Shown: in pieces, positions 56,900 through 64,000 of the stretch
How positions within the stretch are numbered: the stretch's first letter is position 1
Layout: the number at the start of each line of letters is the position of its first letter
Assembly: GCF_026210795.1 (NCBI RefSeq)
Contig: NC_089442.1
Location: forward strand, 2,542,001-2,606,000
DNA: 64,000 nucleotides
Direction of reading: 5' to 3'
Source of the DNA: Rhizophagus irregularis
Taxonomy: Eukaryota; Glomeromycota; Glomeromycetes; Glomerales; Glomeraceae
The notes under the pieces: model-generated
What the model was told of the DNA's origin: nothing
The model's input: only the letters and a program-made list of their open reading frames with translations
Databases searched by the model: none
Translations under genes and position numbers: made by a program

Positions 56900-59800
56900 T
56901 CCGTAATAATTTTAGAAGGTTGCCCAACAGATTTTTATTATCGGATAATGATGACAATGAAAAAATGGTACAAAAAGATTTTGAAGATGATAATATTAGT
57001 GGCGAAGAGTATAATGAATATGGCGTAGAGTGATGATTTAGAACAACGAAGTGATGATGATCATATAGAACAGCGAAGCGATAATGGTGATGATTTAGAA
57101 CAACGAAGCAATGATGATCATTTAGAACAACGAAGCGATAATGATCATTTAGAACAACGAAACGATAATGATGATGATTTAGAACAACAAAGCAATAATG
57201 AAGAAGGTGATACCAACATGATTTCAACATCATCAGAGAATGAAACAGAAAGCGATTATATAATGTCCTTAGAAAGTGATGAAGATTATGAAACAATGTC
57301 GTCAGATAATGAAGAAAGACATGATTCTGATATCTCAGAAGAAAAGCTATTCGTTGATGAAGCATTGGCTAAAGATAAGTTACCATCTTTTGATGGTGAT
57401 TTTGCTCCATATTTTCAAAATTTAACTACTGCTGCCTTATTTTGTTGGATTTATAAACATAATATTTCAACAAATGCATATGAAGATCTTGTTGACATTA
57501 TCATGAGACCAGAATTTAATAGAGATCATATTGTAAAGAATATTCGGAGATTTCGATCATGGAGGGAGTGTCTTCCTCTTCCCTCAATATCAGCAAAATC
57601 TATCTCAATTTCATCAAAAAACACCATCAACTTTAAAGGATTCAAAGATGGCATATCAACTTTCAATAAGTGATATCATTTGGAATATTCTTAACAACCC
57701 ATCACTATTAAAGGAAATGTATTTTGGTGCTGGTGTCGATTCAAAAACAAAATCCGAGTACTGGCATGGTACCTTATGGGCAGAGTCACCTCTTTTCGGT
57801 CAAGAACAATTAATGATATCAGGGGGTAATTATTTATTAAATGCAAGCTGATGGTAGAAAGGCGAAGCAATAAAGTACAAGAGACTAACACTTTTTTCAT
57901 ATGTATATAATAGAGATATACCAATGCGGCGATTTTGTTTACTATTACGATAATGAGCGAAAACTTGGCAGATTGAGAGCGATATTATTAAATGAAGAGA
58001 ACCAACAGTATCGGCTGAGAATCCAAAAAGTTCTAGATTATAGTGACTTGCCTGGAAATTTTAAGGGAGAATTAAGACAAAATCGCTCTCTTTCCGGAGA
58101 AGTTTGGTTACAAGATGAACCATTCTCGACAATAACAACATCACAAATTTCCGAAAAGGTTGCTGCAGATACACTACGAATTACCGAAATACTTTATAAA
58201 CATCATACACACTGGCGCATTCGTGATGCAACGTTCTCTTATCAACATCCTTCAGAATATATTTCCATAAGGCAGCCACCATCTCCAACAATTCCGGTTT
58301 ATAAGCTGTTTTTGGACGTATCTTTACGATGATTTTGGAACGTTTAGGAATGTTTATCATTCGTTAGGAGGTGTTTATGTGCAGTTTGGAAATATGCCTG
58401 CCCGTCAAAGAAAGTTGCTCAAAAATCACTTTGTTCTCGGGTTTGTTCCTTTCGGTGGTAATTTCAATGAATTCATGTTGCCATTCATTTCTGAAATGAA
58501 AGAATTCGAACAAGGAAAATTAATGGAAGTGAATGGCCAAGATGCTTGGGTGATAGCCGGTTTAGGTGTCGTAACTGCTGATTTACCACAAGGGAATGAC
58601 ATGTGTGGTGTATTACGACATAATGCCAATAAAGGTTGCCGCACTTGTACAGCCTCTCGAGAATCACTTACCAACTTCTCTCAGGATGTACCAGCAACAT
58701 CAAGATATCATCACATCACTGACGATCAATTTAAAGAGATATTTGATGAACCTGCTACCACAAGGCAAAGACGACTTTGTACTGAGTTCGGACTAAGAAC
58801 AAGGCCTAGCATTTTGGATAGGCTGCTAAGAGAAAGCATCTACAGACACCTCAAGATGTATATCATGCAACTGCTGGGAAGATTGGACGACTTCTTAAAT
58901 TAACGTATGATCTTAGAATTTAATTAACTTTAGCTAGATATGTAACGAACAAAATCTTTTAATAAAGCTTTTTGATTTCCACAGGTGCGAATTATTTTCA
59001 CAAAAAGGAGAGGACGAGTTTATCAAAGCCTGGAAGAACTTAGAGAAACCAAAAAAATGGTCTCGTTTGCCAAATCCAATTAGCCACAATGCTAGTTTCT
59101 TACGATGTCTGACTATCTTAGGCTCGCTATGATAATGCCTTTTATACTTAATAGTTTTTTAGAATCATCAAGCTTAAAGGAAAATGAATCCAGAAGCATT
59201 CTGCGACGAATTCAAGAATCACGCATTAACATGGTGAAAAATGTAATAATTGCTTGTTGGGTATATGTAGCAAAAACAATGAGGATAGTTTTTGAAAGCA
59301 AGTTTACATTAGATTCGTATGACGAATTACAAAAATGCCTTGAAGAAGAAATGAAAATTCTTCCAAAGGTACAATTATTCATAATTCTTATATAATTTTT
59401 TATTTTTTATTTATCAATATATAAAATATTATTTAATAATGTGGCTTTAGGTTTTCCCTGAATTTGCTAACTTACCAAACCTGCATATCGAATATCCACT
59501 TGCTGGTGCATGCAAGGACTTATGGTACTCTTATAAACACTCAAGTTGGTATCGAAAGAGATGGTGCATCGGATCTTTAAAGCAATGGTACCACGAACAA
59601 ATTGCAAGAATGTCGAGCTAGACTTGTTAAAGCGGTATACTACGCTCTTTGCAATTCGTCATTTAGTAGATGGAGGCGCAGATCAAAGATTATCACAACC
59701 TTGTAGAGGTTTCGCTACTATGTCCTCAAATTTTAGAAATTTATTGACTAATTGGTATATTACTGAAGACAAGGTATCAAATGAACGAACCGGAAGGAAA

Positions 59801-60415
59801 TGAAGAAGGTTTGTATTACAATTTTATAATAATAATATTTCCGCAATTATTAACGTATTTTTATTTTATATAGCGATTTCATATCCAGTGGATTTTATTA
59901 CAAATATTATCTTAAAGAGGAGCTTATCCCGTCAGGATCGCGAAAATATCATGAAAAATTTGCCAAATTTCAAATCTGAGCTGCTTCTTTCATTTATGGA
60001 CATTGGACAAAAGTCAGCTCTTATATATTCTCAAATGAGCTGGTATGAATTGGCGACATACACTATGGAAGAAAGCGATGGCGTATTTTCCAAAGTACAT
60101 CTTCATATTGGTGACGTCGTAACAATACACGAGGAAGACAGTGGTGAATGTTATGCGATTATAAAAGGGATCTTGAAATACAAAGGCAATGATGATAAAT
60201 ATTATGCCTTTATTACTATTGATTGGTTTGACAATATTAACAGAATTCACAACGTATTGAAATGTCCTCTTTTTCGCATTCAGACAAGCCAAGACATTCG
60301 CTGGAGAAGAATCTTCCCGATATCAATAATTGACCACGTACAGAAAGTTCACTTTGTCTATGATACGAAAATTGATTTGTGGATAAAAAATAATTATTAT
60401 TTTACGGCTATATAG
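56900..60415 (+). pseudogene. CACTA/Plavaka-like transposase, decayed
   Basis: A long plus-strand gene in several exons. It opens with an acidic region (KDFEDDNISGEEYNEYG) and a degenerate repeat of about 12 residues (DDLEQRSNDDHLEQRSDNDH, 57035-57200). It continues FAPYFQNLTTAALFCWIYKH, IWNILNNPSLLKEMYFGAGV and HGTLWAESPLFGQEQ. The core has YLYDDFGTFRNVYHSLGGVY, NMPARQRKLLKNHFVLGFVP, VVTADLPQGNDMCGVLRHNA and NKGCRTC. Later parts are MVHRIFKAMVPRTNCKNVEL and HLVDGGADQRLSQPC. At least four frame changes or stops (near 57025, 57845, 58320, 59800) show it is inactive. Family placement rests on memory of fungal Plavaka-type proteins. No terminal repeats were found. Confidence 0.65.
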
Positions 60416-61271
60416 CTTTATTATGCAGTACAATGATTCTTTTCGGTATATTTATTTATGATAACGTGATTTATTAAATAAATAAAGATAACGATATCGT
60501 TACGATATCGTTTGATATCGTATTCATGAATTTATTAGGCACGTGACTTTGCAATTTTTATCCAATCAAATCATTGTTTGTTAGACATGTTAAACATTCG
60601 CACGATTATGTTTACGTCTACATCTCTCTATTCAATTTTTTTAAATTTTTTTTTAATACCGAAAAACATTTTGACAGTTTTTGTTATCAACAGTATAATT
60701 TATTCAAAAAAATATATTCATATTAACAATTACAGTCGACCACTGTATATGCGCGTCTATTTTTATTCCGGCGTACGACAGGTACATATTCTGCTCTCGC
60801 TGGGTTATGTTAAACTATCTTTGACATTTATATAACGCGTCAAAAATAATTACGCGTTCAGTTTTAATAGTTTTTACCTTTTTATAATAATTTTTTTTTC
60901 ATATCAATACCCGAAAGAAAAAGAATAAAGGGAAAGAAGAAGAAAAAAGAAAAAAACCATTGTGAAAAAACGAAAAAGAGAAAACAAAGGAACGAAAAGA
61001 AAGAGAGATTATCCTGAAATTTTTTCACAAAAGGTGCTTACTGTCTTCGGGGGATCATTCGAGGGTTTTTTTTGGCCGCTGATGAAATGCACCATTTTTA
61101 AGACTTCATATGGTAGGCCGTATCGTGGAGGCAGGGTATGCACATAGCGAAAGCGCCATGCTCCTATGTAATACTTGGGATCTTGTGGTATCAGAAGGTA
61201 GTGGTGATGTATCATTGGTCATAGGCAGTTGGGTGCTAATGGCTGACGACCTAAGCGGGACACTCCCCTAG
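60416..61271. other. Spacer with GATATC palindromes and a GC-richer remnant
   Basis: GATATCGTTACGATATCG near 60490-60512 is palindromic. From about 61090 to 61271 the DNA is more GC-rich than elsewhere (GTAGGCCGTATCGTGGAGGC, GGTGCTAATGGCTGACGACC) and seems to continue after the MITE at 61612 (GTAGGCCCCGCCGGATGAGC). It looks like part of an older, unidentified repeat split by the MITE. Confidence 0.45.
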
Positions 61272-61611
61272 CAGTGATGGCAAATGAGCTATGGTACATT
61301 TGCCCATTTTGAGATGACCTTCGAATGACCTTCGAATGACCTAGTCATTTAGGTCATTTGTCATTTGAGTCATTTAAAATTAATGCTTTATAATTCAGGC
61401 CAAGTTAATGATGCCGGCCAGAATTATGAACTTCTAATATCATGGAAAATTTTATCCATGAAATAGTGAAATTGTATGAATAGTTCTGGCCAGAATTATG
61501 ATGTAATTTTAAATGACTAGGTCATTTGTCATTTAATGTTGAAATGACCCAAATGACACGTGACCAGTCATTTGAGTCATTTGAGGTCATTTGGGTCACT
61601 GGCCAACACTG
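61272..61611. mobile_element. hAT-like MITE (CAGTGnTGGC ends)
   Basis: The left end is CAGTGATGGCAAATGA and the right end, inverted, is CAGTGTTGGCCAGTGACC; CAGTG(A/T)TGGC is a typical Ac/hAT terminus. Subterminal words TCATTTGGGTCATT and AATGACCTAGTCATTT are repeated in both directions. The 8-bp flanks (TCCCCTAG, CACTCTAA) do not match well, so the target duplication has decayed. It contains two TGGCCAGAATTATGA words. Confidence 0.6.
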
Positions 61612-62080
61612 CACTCTAATGAGGTAGGCCCCGCCGGATGAGCTCAACCCACTTATTGCATTTTTTGATTCTTAAGGTTGAAAATCTTGGTCAAGTGTTC
61701 TGAGACCAATTTTTATTTTAAAAAAAAATTTCGTTTGATTTCTATAAATGCAGTACTTTAATTTATGCATCTTTTTTAGGATTAACAACCAGCATTTGCA
61801 ATGACTTTAATAAATCTTAAGAACTATCATTTAATTAGGTTGGTTTGTATCTTCAACTCCTGTATTTTCTCATGGACAACTATATGTTGCATGTTCAAGA
61901 ATAACATCAAGAAAAAATTTAAATAATTAAATTTTTACTTTATTTCAAGTTTAGGTTTTAACCATTAACTGCTAATGTAGTTAACAGGTGAATCCTAGTA
62001 GTATTTAATATTTGTGACGAAATCCGATAATGTTGTGCGTAACTACTCCATTATGTTATAACGATATCGTCACGTTGGTT
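61612..62080. other. Intergenic remnant
   Basis: The GC-richer remnant continues to about 61640 and then ordinary AT-rich DNA follows. No gene is visible. Confidence 0.4.
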
Positions 62081-62590
62081 TATGTTAACCATCCGGGGAG
62101 AGAGATGTGTCTAATTTACCAGGTACGATCGTATCTTTAATTTCGCAGAAACTTGCACCATAATCCGCGTACTTATTAATTTAACAATTGTCACAAAGTT
62201 TCGATACAATATTAGTGTCATAACAGTTAACCATCTGGAGAGAGAGAGATGTCTAATTTACCAGGTACTTATCTTTAATTTCGCAGAAACTTGCGTTGTA
62301 TGTAATACGGACTCTTGTCAATTCAGTATTTGGTATAATATTAGTGTCTTATGTTAACCGTCGGAGAGAAGAAGTATTTACAGGTGCGTCGTAATCAGGA
62401 AACTTACATCAATTCAACATTTATAATATTATTGTCATACCGATATTGTCGCATTGTTTTATGTTACTAGAGAGGGATGCGCCTACATAATTTACCAAGT
62501 ACGATTAAACTTCGCAATACTTATCAATTCAACAATTGTGAATCAATAATGACGGAACGTGACTACTTCAAGCTGTAATAACAATGATAT
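62081..62590. repeat. Degenerate tandem repeat of about 110-140 bp
   Basis: Four units start with GTTAACCATC-GGAGAGAGAG, include ATGTCTAATTTACCAGGTAC, then TTTCGCAGAAACTTGC, then ACAATATTAGTGTCAT. The last two units are more diverged. Confidence 0.65.
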
Positions 62591-62799
62591 CGATACGTTG
62601 TTTTTATTTTTCATTTTCGACCATCATAATTGCATATTAATAATATATACGGCATTATCAATTAATAAAAATTATTGAATGTACTAGTACTTACGGTTCA
62701 CAATTTTTTCATGACCCAAAATTCTTGTCAAATATTATCTTGATACTGTGTAAATGTCGTCCTGATATCTTAATAATATTTTTAAATGAAATAATATTT

Positions 62800-63330
62800 T
62801 TAAACGATATCGTAACAGTACGGTTTGATAATTATATCGATACATTTTCAACATCATCGCAACATCTTCACGATAACATCACGATTTTTAAATGATATCG
62901 TAACAGTACGGTTTGATAATTATATCGATACATTTTCAACATCATCGCAACATCTTCACGATAACATCACGATTTTTAAATGATATCGTAACAGTACGGT
63001 TTGATAATTATATCGATACATTTTCAATATCATCGCAACATCTTCACGATAACATCATGATTTTTAAATGATATCGTAACAGTACGGTTTGATAATTATA
63101 TCGATACATTTTCAATATCATCGCAACATCTTAACGATAACATCACGATTTTTAAATGATATCGTAACAATACGGTTTGATAATTATATCGATACATTTT
63201 CAACATCATCGCAACATCTTCACGATAACATCACGATTTTTAAATGATATCGTAACAATACGGTTTCGATAATCATAACGATACATTTTCAACATCATCG
63301 TAACATCTTCACGACGACATCACGATTTTT
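62800..63330. repeat. 88-bp GATATCGTAACAGTACGG satellite, six units
   Basis: The unit contains AATGATATCGTAACAGTACG, GATAATTATATCGATACATT and CATCGCAACATCTTCACGAT. Successive units at about 62808, 62897, 62985, 63073, 63161 and 63249 differ by only a few bases. Confidence 0.9.
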
Positions 63331-63540
63331 TTGAAGATATCGCGACGATATAGTTATGATAGTCTTAACGATACCTTTCCAACATCTTCGCGATATTAAA
63401 TTACGAAATCAATATGATATCGTTCTGATATCAAAATGTTACCGATTTTAATATCGCGAAGATGTTGGAAAGGTATCGTTAAGACTATCATAACTATATC
63501 GTCGCGATATCTTCAAAAAAATCGTGATGTCGTCGTGAAG
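63307..63540. repeat. Perfect 94-bp inverted repeat with 46-bp spacer
   Basis: 63307-63400 and 63447-63540 are exact reverse complements. The arms carry CTTCACGACGACATCACGAT and end GCGATATTAAA at the spacer. The left arm continues the 88-bp satellite. The right arm is the turn-back copy and goes on for a further 16 bp or so with a gap of 11 bp. Confidence 0.95.
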
Positions 63541-63719
63541 ATGTTGAAAATGTATCATTAAAATATTGTGGCAAATTTGAAGATTTCAGCAAAGAAGTTA
63601 AATCACATTATTATTTCAAAAACTAGTAAACAGAATTTAATTATTTCTGATTCAATGAATTTATATTATCAAAATGCATCTAATTGCAGTGTTTTTATGT
63701 CTTTAAATTTGATAGATCA

Positions 63720-64000
63720 AATGTTATTCTTAACAGTAAAATGCAAATAATTCATTATTTATTTTTAAAAATTTGACATATACAAATTTTATAACATTTT
63801 CTTTTCTATTAAACTTAAAAAAATGAAATATGATTCATTATATTTGTCTTATTAAAGTACATTGTATCTATTATTTTCATGTCTTTAGGATTAATGAATT
63901 AAAAGTTATTTGCATTTTACTGTTTTTAGACATTCAGCAATAACTTCTGATCTATTGAACTTACAGACTTGAAAATACTGTGGTTAGACGTGTCTCTATT
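63720..64000 (-). repeat. Inverted copy of the subterminal block at 34.5 kb
   Basis: CATTTTACTGTTTTTAGACA, AATAACTTCTGATCTATTGA and CTTACAGACTTGAAAATACT are reverse complements of the block at 34528-34760, with scattered differences. As there, the block is adjacent to GATATC-rich satellites. It continues out of the window. Confidence 0.65.

Noticed and set aside
56817-57365. 182-residue minus-strand frame rich in His and Val
   Set aside because: It is antisense to the acidic repeat of the transposase N-terminus, and the motif periodicity explains the lack of stops.
60962-61147. Lys/Arg-rich small open frame
   Set aside because: The start is low-complexity purine DNA and the rest is a repeat remnant; no exon structure supports it.
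1-64000. CRISPR array, operon or bacterial gene cluster
   Set aside because: The genes have spliceosomal introns and the repeats lack uniform unique spacers. All repeats seen are satellites or transposon parts.

Overview
The window looks like nuclear DNA of a very AT-rich, transposon-dense fungus, most likely an arbuscular mycorrhizal (Glomeromycotina, Rhizophagus-like) genome. This is an inference from four things: intron-rich genes with short AT-rich introns, a division-1 chitin synthase, several transposase families I associate with Rhizophagus, and long gene-poor stretches of MITEs, satellites and low-complexity DNA. No database search was possible.

Layout. At 1-1556 (minus) is the 5' part of a multi-exon gene for a MIT-like, proline-rich adaptor. 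From 2.4 to 9.4 kb there is AT-rich repeat DNA with two inverted copies of one Tc1-like non-autonomous transposon and two LINE-like 3' tails. At 9.4-25.1 kb lies the conserved core: RAD2/XPG nuclease (plus, 14 exons), chitin synthase (plus, 5 exons), APC5 (minus, about 14 exons) and GDP-mannose pyrophosphorylase PSA1 (plus, 7 exons). APC5 and PSA1 are divergent with about 320 bp between their start codons. From 25.7 to 36.4 kb transposons dominate: a Tc1-like relic, several MITEs, a 2.55 kb element with clear TIRs and an unusually spaced DDE transposase, satellites and a hAT fragment. From 37 to 53 kb there is a cluster of Gln/Pro/Ser-rich genes and gene pieces, mostly on the minus strand, that share modules I do not recognise. 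A 4.1 kb element with an unfamiliar RNase H-like DDE transposase interrupts this cluster. From 53.2 to 60.4 kb a pair of inverted tandem-repeat arrays encloses a tiny two-exon gene, followed by a decayed CACTA/Plavaka-like transposase. The last 3.5 kb is hAT-type MITE DNA and GATATC-rich satellite with a perfect 94-bp inverted repeat.

The strongest single observation is that RAD2 reads correctly only if two of its 13 introns are AT-AC introns with U12-type donors (ATATCCTTT) and U12-type branch sites. The best candidate for an undescribed gene system is the repeated module family at 37-53 kb, whose C-terminal module recurs at three places in both orientations. The conserved genes are housekeeping (DNA repair, cell wall, cell cycle, nucleotide-sugar supply) and form no operon or pathway cluster. 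Chitin synthase and PSA1 both serve wall and glycan synthesis, but their proximity is probably chance.
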